Of a stretch of DNA of 29,136 nucleotides, positions 1-11,700 are shown in pieces. The stretch comes from Plakobranchus ocellatus. Lineage: Eukaryota > Mollusca > Gastropoda > Plakobranchidae. Position numbers and translations under genes: made by a program. The stretch spans positions 768,245 to 797,380 of the forward strand of contig BLXT01004129.1 of the NCBI GenBank assembly GCA_019648995.1, written 5' to 3'. How positions within the stretch are numbered: position 1 is the stretch's first letter; every line of letters begins with the position of its first letter. Below the pieces are notes generated by a model that was not told the origin of the DNA, did not search any database, and saw nothing but the letters and a program-made list of their open reading frames with translations.

Positions 1-542
1 TATTTAATCCAACGACACTTTGCAAGCCTGGTATAAGATCAAAGAAACTACGCCGGTCTACTTCTAGGGCAGTTTAAAAAAAAACCGAGGATCAACTTTC
101 CATCGATACCGCATTTTTGTATTATGTGAATGGAAAGAAAATCGCACAAAATGAAACAAAAGCACAAGCCTGTAGTTAAACAGCCAAAGTGTAAAATTTT
201 CCCCATTGGCTGGATGAATTACACCTAAAGCATAATGCCGGCATGTCTGCATGTAGCACAGAAGCTGTTCGGTCTCTTTACACAGAATGTTGAATAAACG
301 TTACGGACCGCAGATTGAATACTTGGGTTATGTCGATAGTAATTTAAAAATATTCAATGCTATTTAAATAGGTAAAGAGTAGACGTCGGTAGATATTGCA
401 TGGATCCAACGGATAAAATGAGATTATTGTTTCCCGTCCATCGGGACAACTGAGCGGGATTTTAGCGGGGCAGCCCGGAAAACGGAATTTATAGGCGTTC
501 ACCGGGATTTTTCCCGGCGAAAACGGAAAGTTGGCAGGTCTG
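1..542. other. No gene seen; GC-richer interspersed fragment at about 430-540
   Basis: No supported reading frame. Positions 430-540 are unusually rich in CCCG and CGGG (for example ACCGGGATTTTTCCCGGCG near 500) compared with the AT-rich flanks and end GTTGGCAGGTCTG. This looks like the end of an interspersed repeat, but I cannot name the family. Confidence 0.35.
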
Positions 543-935
543 CATATCCATATGTGTAGGGTAATTTTGTTACCCCAAGGCTTGTTTTTAATTTTTAAAA
601 ATACTTTAAATGGGAATTTTTCTCTCAGCTTTTAAGTATTCCTCATACATTCAATTTGAATACGATTACATAATAATGATTGACAGAAAATCAATATTGA
701 ATTGACCTGAGGTCATTTCCGAAACCCTCCATTATTTTTTACTATGTAAAGTATGGGGTGATTTTGTTACCCCCGATGTACGGATAGGTATAGCGATTTT
801 TTTACGATACAGTATGGAAGCACACAGTTACCCCACATGTAGAAATAAGACTATATTGCTATTAAAATATGGGGGCACTCAGTAACATCCGACATACGAA
901 TACGATAATAAAAGACCTCCTACGGATAGGGTTGA
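543..935. mobile_element. Decayed TTAA-type miniature element, copy 1
   Basis: This is a diverged copy, in the same orientation, of the better preserved element at 9520-9898. Shared stretches include GTAATTTTGTTACC, CAAGGCTTGTTT, GACAGAAAATCAATATTGAA/CACAGAAAATCAATATTGAA and TACTATGTAAAGTA. The right end reads GGATAGGGTTGA, one change from the TTAA-flanked end of copy 2, and the left end is eroded. No coding capacity. Probably non-autonomous. Confidence 0.7.
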
Positions 936-1263
936 GAGAACACTTTGAGTCTTTGCATTCATCTTTGAGAGTTGTTGGCAGAGAAGTGAAAAAAGAAAAC
1001 TCAGGGCCAATTATGTCATTTTAATAGGAAAGTTTGATACAGATGCTTATTTACCCTTTATGTGGCATCAATAAGAACTGCTACCACAAACCATATGGTG
1101 GTGAAAGTCTATCAACATTCACTAACCTTCAAACCTTGATTATCAATAACAAAATAAAACAAGATAAGCATAGGCATATATAAAATAAAAAATCAATTCT
1201 TATGCATCTATAAATGGCTTGGACTTTCAAAAAATTATACGTTTTAATTGATAAGGCCTTGTT
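936..1263. other. No feature seen (AT-rich)
   Basis: No reading frame, splice pattern or repeat that I can support. Confidence 0.4.
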
Positions 1264-1278
1264 ATAAAGTTCAAGTGG
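1264..1278. repeat. Target-site duplication, left copy
   Basis: ATAAAGTTCAAGTGG, matching the right copy at 1623-1637 except for one base. Confidence 0.75.
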
Positions 1279-1622
1279 TTTCTCAGAAGAATGATGAGGA
1301 TATCATGGACAGAAAAAAAGTCAAATGAATTGGTTCTGAAAGAGGCTAATCTTGAGCGAATAATTAAAACCATTAGACAGAGGCAACTACAGTTTTTAGG
1401 CCATATTTGCCGACATAAGGGTTTAGAACACTAAGTAATCACTGGAAAGATTCAAGGAAAACGCAGTGGAGGTAGACAGAGAATTACTTTTATTGAAAAT
1501 CTTAAGTCATGGGCAATAGGAAAGGGTAGCATTAACAACTTTCTAAGGTTAACTGAGAATAGGTATGAGTGGAGGAACATAATCGCCAATGTCTGTTCCA
1601 GACAAGGTACCTGATGATGATG
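1279..1622 (+). mobile_element. 5'-truncated non-LTR retrotransposon (LINE) 3' end
   Basis: One frame from 1285 to 1614 encodes the C-terminal tail of a LINE polyprotein: RRMMRISWTEKKSNELVL, then RQRQLQFLGHICRHKGLE, then GKIQGKRSGGRQR, then YEWRNIIANVCSRQGT and TGA. It has one internal stop (TAA at 1432-1434), so it is dead. The element ends in a short TGA-repeat tail. It is flanked by a 15-bp near-perfect direct repeat (1264-1278 and 1623-1637, 14 of 15 matching), which is a target-site duplication. This is a typical 5'-truncated insertion made by target-primed reverse transcription. The family within LINEs is not certain. Confidence 0.85.
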
Positions 1623-1637
1623 ATAAAGTTCAAATGG
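1623..1637. repeat. Target-site duplication, right copy
   Basis: ATAAAGTTCAAATGG, immediately after the TGATGATGA tail of the LINE fragment. Confidence 0.75.
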
Positions 1638-2486
1638 AGATAGATCAACCTGACATACTATTTAGGATAAACTCCAGTCCATCAAGAACATAGACCAGTT
1701 TTGACATCTAATTCAACTCTGAGATATATTTGAAGACTAAAAAAATCAGTTTTTAAGATGTCACAATAATGCAACGACAGGTCCAATTGAATTTAGAAAA
1801 TATTATCTCTTCAAAGTATTAGCTCACACTCTATGTAGATTGTGAGCAAGTGTTATTATCAAGTCCAAACATCACAGGCTCCAGCACAGGCATGTATGAC
1901 CCAGGTAATTACAATCATGTTCCTGTGTGTTTTATCATGTGGGCCTTCAAGTGCAGGCCCAGGCTGGTACTGGTACTGTGTGCTCATCAGATTCTAACTG
2001 CCCTTAGCAATGAATGAACATCTAAAACTTCTTGACACCACACCAGATGCTGCTCAGCCACTGGGATGTAGCCCAAAATGTACCGGTATAAGGAATAAAA
2101 AAATAAAAATTTGTAGATGGATCTTACTAGTTTCACTAGTAGACTAGGGTGTTTTTTGTTGGTGACAAAATTCTTTGATCAGCTAACTCAAGCCTCACAA
2201 GATTTACTGCTTGTCTTTCCATACTTAATGAATTATATACATGTTCATAATTCTATATGGATATAAAGATAGGTGAAAATTTTGAATATGCCTCTTAAAA
2301 CATTGACAGCTTTACTTAAATGTTCTAAGTCCTTCACATAGAACAAAGTCAAAATGACAGCATGTCAACCATGAAGTTGCAAGCTACAAACATTCAAGTG
2401 TTTGCTGTGACAGAGCCGAGCTGAAGGGCTCCAAATCCATTAAAGAATGCAACACAATGACATTTCTCCCTTCTTGCTTCCTCCAA
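1638..2486 (-). other. DTX: Deltex 3' UTR/downstream region
   Basis: The stretch follows the Deltex stop on the minus strand. No reading frame stands out. I saw no minus-strand AATAAA or ATTAAA in it, so the transcript end is unplaced. Confidence 0.4.
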
Positions 2487-2705
2487 TCACAAACAGTCCT
2501 CAGTGACACCATGATCTGCCAGCTCCAAAATCACATTAGCCAGGTAAGTGGGATCCGGATACCCATGACCCGAATAGTTCCCATGTAGTTCTGTTTTGTG
2601 GTGAATTTCATTCCATGTGACAACATCTGAGCAGCCAGTAGTGTAAGAGGTTCCCACGGTGAACATCAGGCGTCGACGCCAAGCTTCTATCATCAGTTTG
2701 AGAAC
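2487..2705 (-). CDS. DTX: Deltex coding exon 9 (DTC C-terminus and stop)
   Basis: The acceptor CTTCCTTTTGCAG precedes [18 protein letters not shown]. The exon continues with the highly conserved [16 protein letters not shown] and [13 protein letters not shown] motifs and ends GVTEDCL-TGA. The His and Glu residues of this block line the ADP-ribose/NAD+ pocket in known DTC structures. The end of the protein falls where human DTX1 ends within a few residues, so the C-terminus is complete. Confidence 0.95.
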   Translation of the reverse strand, partial: VLKLMIEAWRRRLMFTVGTSYTTGCSDVVTWNEIHHKTELHGNYSGHGYPDPTYLANVILELADHGVTEDCL

Positions 2706-5700
2706 CTGCAAAAGGAAGATAAAAATGCACAACACACATGTATATCTTGGCCTGTCTGATTGTCTTGCTTGCTTCCTCCATCTTTCCAGTCATATGTTAC
2801 AATGTTTTATTTGCAGAGCTTGCTCTTTTTCTTTTCTGGTTTTCTGCTTGAATATCTGTTGACTTTGCTTTCCTATGCTCTTTCTCTCCTCCTTCTTATA
2901 TCAAAATAACTTTTTATATTCAAAGATTTTCTTAAGGATAATAACATCTGACCCATTAAGTGACAAATCCTAATTTTTTTTTCTTTTTTGATAACAAATG
3001 ACAACTAGGCCTATTTATAAGAGAATTTTTCCAGTCATACAAAGCAGAGCTTACAAACAAAGAGAATATGATTGTACCTTTCTCCCTTCATTTGTATCAG
3101 GCAGATAACCAATCCTAGGGAAACCTTGAGGAAAGAAATGCCGTCCAGGATTAGGATGCTCCGGGCCCTGAGATAGTGCAGAAAAAAAATCCATTACGAA
3201 CGTATAAAACTTAACAACCCAAGCTGATATTTATGATTGTTACAGCATTGCTAAATCGAGTTTGCAACTAAAATTAAAATTGGCCAGATGTACAGAATGT
3301 ATCAGTCAAGATGGAAAGTTATAGGGTCCTTTAAGACCTTTTTATATGACCCACAAATATTTTGTATGAAAATTAATTGCAGGTGCAAAAACGAAATATC
3401 TGCTAAAACTCTTAAAAATTGTCCTTAGTTCAGAGCAGTTTTCCCAAAGTTTGAAAACTTCAAGAGAAATGTATTTTTGATTGAGATTTTCAACAGGAAA
3501 TTTTGAGACATGAGGCACATTTAGATCAATTTTAGGACACTTAAACATATTACCTGCACCACTGGTATATGTTGTAAGGATTCGCTACAGGACGCTTTAT
3601 TACATTACCTGCAGCCCTGGCTGTATGTTTATAGATCTGCTTCAGGACACTTTATTACATTATCTGCACCCCTCTCTGTATGTCAAATGAGCTCAGCTTC
3701 ACGACACTTTAATTACCTGCACCCTTGACTGTATGTAGTATGAGAATGGTTTCAGGACAATTTTATAAATTCCCTGCATCCCTGGCTGCATGTTCGTATG
3801 ATATGAGCTTCAGGACACTTCATTACATTACCTGCACCCCTGGCTGTATGTCATATGAGACAGAGATTGTATCATATTTCTCATAGCCAGCTACAGATGT
3901 TCCTTTCAGAATAGCCCAGGTCATGACCCCAGCAGGGCAGTTGCCTGTTTTCTCTCCATAGATTAGTTTGCAGCTGGGACATTGTAAGCTTTCACTCTGA
4001 GGAAAAAGATATGCTATTTATCAATCTCACTCTCCCTCTCTCTCTCCATGCACCTGATTCTCCATCTCCTCCCCTCTCCTCTTCCCTGTGCATTTGTTCT
4101 TTGTGCCTCGCTAATAAACCAAAAACTTCATTAATTTGGAGAAGCCAATCCATAAATCTCTCATAGATCTTTTCATCTAAAGAACAGACATTGATGATCA
4201 AAGTCCTTCACTCAAACCTAATCTCAAATTAACCTTACAGGCTGGTGCAGCTACCATTTCTTATAGCCCATGAGTTTTTAAACTTTGGATGACATTTATT
4301 CTCTACTGCTCTACTGTGTCTGCCTTGAATTTTTTCTGCTAAATGTTCTAAACGTTTGTAACAGCAAATGAGTTCAAGAAGTAGTAGATGCATAACTTGA
4401 AAAAAAAATAATAGAAAGGAGCATAAAGTAATTAGGTTTCGGGGTCCTTGTTTTTTTTAGACACAGCATGATGAGGGATACACACAGTATACCAAACCTT
4501 TGCTTACAGCCAGCAAAACACCCAAATGGTCGGTCACTATTCAGCACATGGACTTGCAATCAAACCCATGACCCCAATATGGCACTGGCAGCCAAATGCC
4601 ATATATACGAGGGTAGGCTGATAATTAAGTTCCGTTTGCTAATAACTCAGTTGATTTTCGACACATCGACCTAAAATTTCATACATATACTCTCGAACCA
4701 TTTTTCTAGGCTTAACTAGAACAACAAGTTTGTGTGACGTCATTTGTACTCATAATGCAGTGACACGCAACACGTGATGGGGTAGCCATGTTTATGAGAC
4801 AATGGCGACGTCCAATGACCTTCTCATCAAACAGCGCTCTGTTATCAAGTTTTTGGCAGCTGAGGGATGTTCTGCTGCAAATATTCATGCAAGAATGAAG
4901 ACAGTTTATGGTGAAATGTGCATTTCAGACTGTGCAATTCGCAAATGGGTGAGAATTTTTAAAGGGGAAGACCCCAGAGAGACAATTCTGTGTGATCGAA
5001 AGCGTTCGGGTAGGCCCCTTTCCGCATCGGTCACGACTCATCGAAAGTTGACTGCATGATTAGAGCAAATCGAAGGGTCAAACAAAAGGAAATTGCCAAT
5101 GCAGTAGGCATTTCAAAAGAATGAGTGCACCATATCGTCACAACTGTACTGGGTTACCGAAAAGTCTCTGCCCGTTGGGTCCCAAGACAGCTCACTGTAG
5201 AGATGAAAGGGCAGAGAAAGGACATGTGTACTCAACTCTTAGAGCTTTCAACTGTCTTCATTCTTGCATGAATATTTGCAGCGGAACATCCCTCAGCTGC
5301 CAAAAACTCGATAACAGAGCGCTGTTTGATGAGAAGGTCATTGGACATCGCCATTGTCTCATAAACATGGCTACCCCATCACGTGTTGCGCGTCACTGCA
5401 TTATGAGTACAAATGACGTCACACAAACTTGTTGTTCTAGTTAAGCCTAGAAAAATGGTTTGAGAGTATATGTATGAAAATTTAGGTCGATGTGACGAAA
5501 ATCGACTGAGTTATTAGCAAACGGAACTTAATTATCAGCCTGCCCTCGTATATGTACCTCCACAGACCAAATATTGTATATAAAGAAAGCACAACTATTC
5601 GTATCACTGGGGCCAACTCTAAAGCTGAAATTCAGCCATGAAAAATTACAATAAGTGGGGCTAATCAGGCTGACCTTGTGTGTAGCTCGGTACATCTCCA

Positions 5701-8700
5701 ACAAACAGAGGCGGTGAAACTTATGATGGCATCGGTTGAGTTGAACAACAGTGCTTGCATCTGCGTCCCCCTCGCCATAACCAGATGGTGAGCTGAGGTC
5801 ATCACAGCAGATGCAGCATCCATGACTGTCGTTGGTCTCAGTCTCTTCTCCCTCATCCTCTTCCTCATCGCTATCCTCATCTTTATTCTCCATGTCAACT
5901 ACTGTTGTGTATTGACCTATGAAGGCTTTGGCTGTCAGAGCTGGTGGGAAGTAAACAAATTCAATCATATGCTATAGAATAAAGACTACCTCTGAAACAA
6001 ATAAACATGTTCATATATGATATCGTTGTCATATTAACACGTATAACATGACAAGGTAAGGACGGCTGGAGGGGATAAGAAAAAAAAATAGAGTAGAAAG
6101 GAAAGGAGTGGGGGGAGGAGAGCTGCAGCTGTTATATAGCTATAGCTTTTTCAACAAATCTTGCTGGTACACATATGATAGTATAACAACTAATTCAAGA
6201 CGTTCATTTTAAGTCTGCATGAAAACAAATAGTGTGGAGTTCACTCAATATCATTTATTTATGTACTTTCCGCACAGAAGTTGTAGTTTATGCACTGAAT
6301 TATCCATAAAGAAAAATTGTCCTAACCCAGACCAGATGCATCACTTTTTTTTTTTTTTTTAAATTATCAACCTTTTTTTTCACAATTCTGAAGTCTCTAC
6401 CATAACTGAAACTGCTATTATCTTAAATCAAATCAAATTTCCAAAAGGAAATCAAACCATAACTCATGAAGATTTCTTATGCTACTTTTTCAATAATCTT
6501 TCAATATTTATTGAACCTATCTCAAGATGGTCTCTAAAATAAGACATTAAATCTGAACAGTAAAATAGATAGAACAAGTTTAAATAACTGTAAATAAAAA
6601 TCATCAATTGTTCAAAAAAAAAATGTTATATGGACAAAACCTGAGGCTCTGTAACAAATTTTAACATATTTCACTCCATTTGACATTCATAATTTTTCTA
6701 AAGCTGAAACTGAAAAAAAAATGTGAAGAAAGATGCCTTAAGAAATGGGCTAATGATTTCACCATGTTGATCTTTACTGGCAAAATTTCTGCTAAAAAAT
6801 TTTTCACATCCTTGGAGGAACATGTCCAAAATTTTCCATGAAGCATAAGATTCATGGAATATGAAATGTAGCCAACTGTTTGAAATCTAAAACTGGGCAC
6901 CTAGAACTATTTTGTAAGACGAAAATATACAGATGAATAAAAAAGTTCTGTCACACACTTTTTAAAAATCCACCTATTCAAATATTTCCAATACTTACGT
7001 TTTTGCTTCTTTGTACTAATGCGAATATTATTTTCTGAAGGTAAAGACTCTCTTGCTTGTGCTGTGAAGACAAAATACAAACTAGAATTGTGTCAATGTC
7101 GAGGTGTGAGAGTTAAGGGATTAGCAATAATGATTTTTATAGAGTTAAATGGAAATTCTAAGCAAATTTCATAATAAAAGATTCTTTTTTTAAATGGAGC
7201 TAAAAAAAAAAAGATAAGTCAGTCCTCTATATATGAGCGACTGTAACAGTCAAACATTTCACCATTCTTCAAGGAGGAAAAGCTCAGAGATTTGTAACCA
7301 AACTTTTCAACACTAGTCATGTTCTGTGATGCAATAAACACATAAATGGTTGCAGACATTCCTTTTGCTCTTACATTAGAGCATGTATATGAACTTCTGC
7401 AACTGCGGTACAATTAAAAACAGACTACAGAGATTCTTAACGTTGAGGCCAGTGAGATTGGCCTCTTGTGCAAGCACTGCTTAAACACGTTTACTTTTAC
7501 AAGCATCTTGGAAGCAAATGAAAATAACAACAACAAAGAAATAATAATAAAAAAACAACAAAAAACCAAACACATACAACATTTTAACAGAAAAAAAGGC
7601 CTAAAAAGAAACCAATTCAAATCACACAACTTTGAAAAATATTTCTAAAAAAAAAGAAAAAGAGTAATTAAAGACAAATTTTCATTTAACAAATGGAAAT
7701 TTATTTTCCTTCTTTGTCTAACCATGCCTTCATGCTGCAATTGACCCAAAAGCTAAAATCTTCAATATTCTTGTAATTGATAGAGTTCATTTTGTAATTC
7801 ACAAAGGTTATAAAAACAAACTATCTTCTCAGAGACTCAAACAATTCACAGAATTCCTTAACTTGTTTTTTTTTTCATAGATCTAAACCAGACTTCATCT
7901 ACACCTAGCTCTAAATTGGATCTACCAAATCTAGAGTGTTGCCTACCATGCACATTACCTGAATTTGTAAACAGATCTATGCTCACCCTGAAGATGACTG
8001 TGTTTGAATGCTGTTTATAAAAATTTGTCAACAGATGTACCCCAAAAATTTTAAACTTTTTTTTTTCTTTATGTTATAAATCTTGGAACCAGCAATTACA
8101 AACTGGAAGAGAGCATGTGAGGCATAATTCATGTAAAATTAGAGTATAGCAGTAGAGGTGAAAAAAAATAGGTATGTGTATTCATACTCTGTGATGAGTG
8201 AAGTTAAAGTATTGGTGAATACTGATTTCTGTAATGATTTTGTCATCATAGTTATGGTTAATATGTAACTGGTTAATATATGCAGCTAGATTGTATTTAA
8301 AACTAAATTTTTAAAGATAGAGCCTTATTTTCACTTAGAGACCGGAGGTATATGCATCAATGTTTAAGTTTTTCAAATATGATTCTCAGAAAATCTATTG
8401 ATAATAATAGGGATGACCTATCTTCTTTTCTGATCCCACATACGCAGAGTGTTTGGAGTTAGCAGTTCATTTAATTCAAGACCCCCAGGTATGCCATTAT
8501 AGAGGATAATTTTTATCGAACTCTTGCCTACAATCTTTTATTAATTATGTGGAAAGAAAAAGAAAAGCGGATTTAGACGGTTCGTAGCTGATTCAGTCGC
8601 TTAAAAAAGGTTTGTGGACATTTTTGGACAGCCTGTTTAGCATGGGAAATAATTTAAGTTAAAATGAACAGTTACTGACAGAAATCCATGCTCTTGTAAC

Positions 8701-11700
8701 TGGATATGCTCCTACCTGTAGCACCTTTTTTCGGTGAAGACCTGGATTTATCCTGTGTCTGCTTCATCTGCTTTGCTTTAGGCTGTTGTACTGCCTTTGC
8801 TGGTACAGACTTTAGAGATGATATTGCACCCTGCAGACTTGTTGACTGTTTTGCTGTAGCTGCTGCAAGGGTTGGAACAGACTGATTTGCTGCAGCTGCT
8901 GTAGGCTGCTGTGCTGTTGCTGTAAGCTGCTGTGTTTTGGTAGTCCCTGTACTTGACTGTTGTGCAATTGCACCACCACACGCATTTTGTAATGCTGAGA
9001 GGGTTAAGACATTCTGTAACGTAGGGTAAAAAAAAATGATTATGTGATACAAATGTATAATTTTTACCTAACAAAGTTGTGTTGTCATCTAATACCAGAT
9101 CTGATAACCTATTTTCAATATTATGTTTGAAAATTAGCAAGATCAATGTATCTTTATATAGACTAAGCTACAAGTCATGTTAAAAGGTGTAATAAGCTGG
9201 ATCTTGCAGAATTAATTTTATTTTTAATATAAGCAACATTTTTTCTTCACCAAAAGTAATTTTTTAAAAATTGAACACGTAAAGCTTTGCCTAAATTTAC
9301 AATTTCTTATCTAATTGTTGTCATTAAAAAGCTGAACAACATGCAAAGAGGCCTATATCAACGACTTAGAGTATCTATTACTACAATATGACTCTGTGAC
9401 TCATTTAAACTAGTCCCAAGAGTTACACAAGACACACGTCTATCAATGATTTATCCTATCTCTGCTGTGCTGTACTTCAAGGCAATCTGAGCCCAGGCAA
9501 CTGGCTGTGATCTTCTCTTTTAACCCTATCTGTACGTGTGGAGTAATTTTGTTACCCAAGGCTTGTTTATAATTTTTAAAAAATGCTTAAAATGGGAATT
9601 TTTCTTTCAGCTTCTCAGTATTCCTCATAAATTCAATTTGACATATGATTAATTATAATGATTCACAGAAAATCAATATTGAACTGACCTCCATTATCTT
9701 TTACTATGTAAAGTACGGGGGATTTTGTTACCCCTGATGTACAGATAGGTATATAGTTTTTTTTTAATATATACCGTTGGAGGCACGCAATTACCCCCAA
9801 AGTAAAGATAAGACTATATTGATATTAAATTATGGGGGCACTTAGTTACCCCCGATGTAAGGATACAACAATAAAACACCTCGTACAAATAGGGTTAACT
9901 GAGGTCCTACATTATTGTCATTTAAAATTACATTTTAATTAGTACGTAAGAAAAATTCTAAAAAGATGTGGTGGAGCTGAAACAAATCACAGTATGATTT
10001 CATGAGATTTTGTTTTGCAGTTTCTCCAAATAGTTTTGTTCAATTTCTCTAAAAAAACTGAATAACAACCCCCCCCAAAAAAACAGTTGGTTTTCACTTG
10101 CCTTTGTCATTCTTCTGCGTGCTGGTGGAACCTTTGGGAGTGAGGGAGCCTGCCATACATGGGAGTCGACTTATGACGAGAAAGATTCAAGCAAAGCAGA
10201 AAGGTCAGTTGGCAATGATTAGGCAGTTACCAGGCAAGCCAAAGACTCTAAATTACAATTAGTGGTTAGGGCTACCTGAATACTTAATAAAAATAATTTT
10301 CATAATAGTCTAGTAAATTGTTTGCAAACATAATTAAACCATATCACAATTTTTGTAAAAAGATTTGCTTGTATCAAAGCGTTCACTTTTGAAATGAATA
10401 TATTGCCAAACATTTAAATGAACATACTTTCATTGGTTGGTATTACTTTTAAGGATAACAATACTTTAAAATCATGAAAAGTAGAAAAACACAGGTTTGA
10501 TTTGTTTCAAAATGCAAGCAATCAAATGATCAAAAGATAATCGATTCAAGCTTGATGTTTTCAAATTTAAAAATGCGAATTTTCAAATATTTTTTAAAGT
10601 TGAGTTATATTACTTCAAATAGTCACGCCTCAAGGTCAAGTCTCCCGCACATCCCATCCCTAACTATAGTTAAGAGTTAGATTTTTTAACCTTTGCTATG
10701 CTTTGCTGTTACTGTATACACCGTGAGCCATTTTTACCCACGTTTTTGTATGGTAAAATTTAAAGCTGATTGCAGGCAATAATGCATTATGTTTTTGATA
10801 AAGCGTATTAACAAGGCTAATTCCTACTGCTTTGTTGCGCAACAAGCTCTGGAAATGGTGAAAATGGAGTGCTTTTGATAAGCATTCGTAGAGCTTTTCA
10901 GTGACTACCTCATGAGTGATTGGATTGGGTTCAGTAGATCTTAAATTTATCTTGTAAGTAGGACTGATATTTAGATTTAGATCTAGTAGTGGGCCTAGCA
11001 TTCAGAAGGCTGTTATAACTATTTATACTTTGTGTGGATGTATGAAAACTAAGTCACAAAAATATTGGCTGCAGAAAGAAAAGGCTTTACAGGTATTTCA
11101 AAATTATTTTTTTTTTAATTTGGGTAAAAAACATTCCATACCCAGTATGGTATTTGATGATGTCTTTTTTTTGGTTTTGATTTGCATCCCCTAAGTTTCT
11201 TGTGACACTTATGCGGAGAAAAACTTCATAGCTGTGAAAGTTTTGTAGGTAGAAGGATGATTATGTTGGGTTGTGAGTATACAGGGTGATGGTGAAAATA
11301 GTTATCACAATAGAGGTGATGATGATAATAGTGATGAAAGTAATGATGATGATGATGATGATGTGATGATGAAGGTGGTAATGATGATGATAATGAGAAT
11401 GAAGGTGGTGATGGAGATTATAATGAATGTCTTTGTTGCTGTTGGCTATCCAGGCATAGACCAATTCAGTTGAATGATCTATAGGTGGATAGCAAACAGC
11501 AATGACAATTTGCTAAAGATAATAATGATGGTTGTGTTGCTGAAAAGGATATGATGATGGTGATGATGAAAATGATGATCAAGGTGGTGTTGGTGACGAT
11601 GATGATGAAGGTTGTTATGATGATGGTGGGAGTGGGGATGACAATGAATTTGTTAAAGATTAAGGTGATAATGATGAAAATGGAAAGACAATTGATAGTA

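Noticed and set aside
2608-2862. Open frames on both strands around Deltex exon 9.
   Set aside because: They are shadows of the coding exon in other frames.
4480-4600. A minus-strand stretch with GGGTTTGATTGCAAGTCC, resembling a tRNA-type box B and hence a SINE.
   Set aside because: No box A, no tail and no terminal repeats could be shown. The likeness is too weak without a genome search.
5121-5444. 107-codon plus-strand open frame.
   Set aside because: It lies in the mariner fold-back, starts at a mutated transposase position and runs through the antisense of the right arm.
11261-11473. His/Ile-rich and Asp/Met-rich open frames on opposite strands.
   Set aside because: Both are products of the GAT microsatellite.
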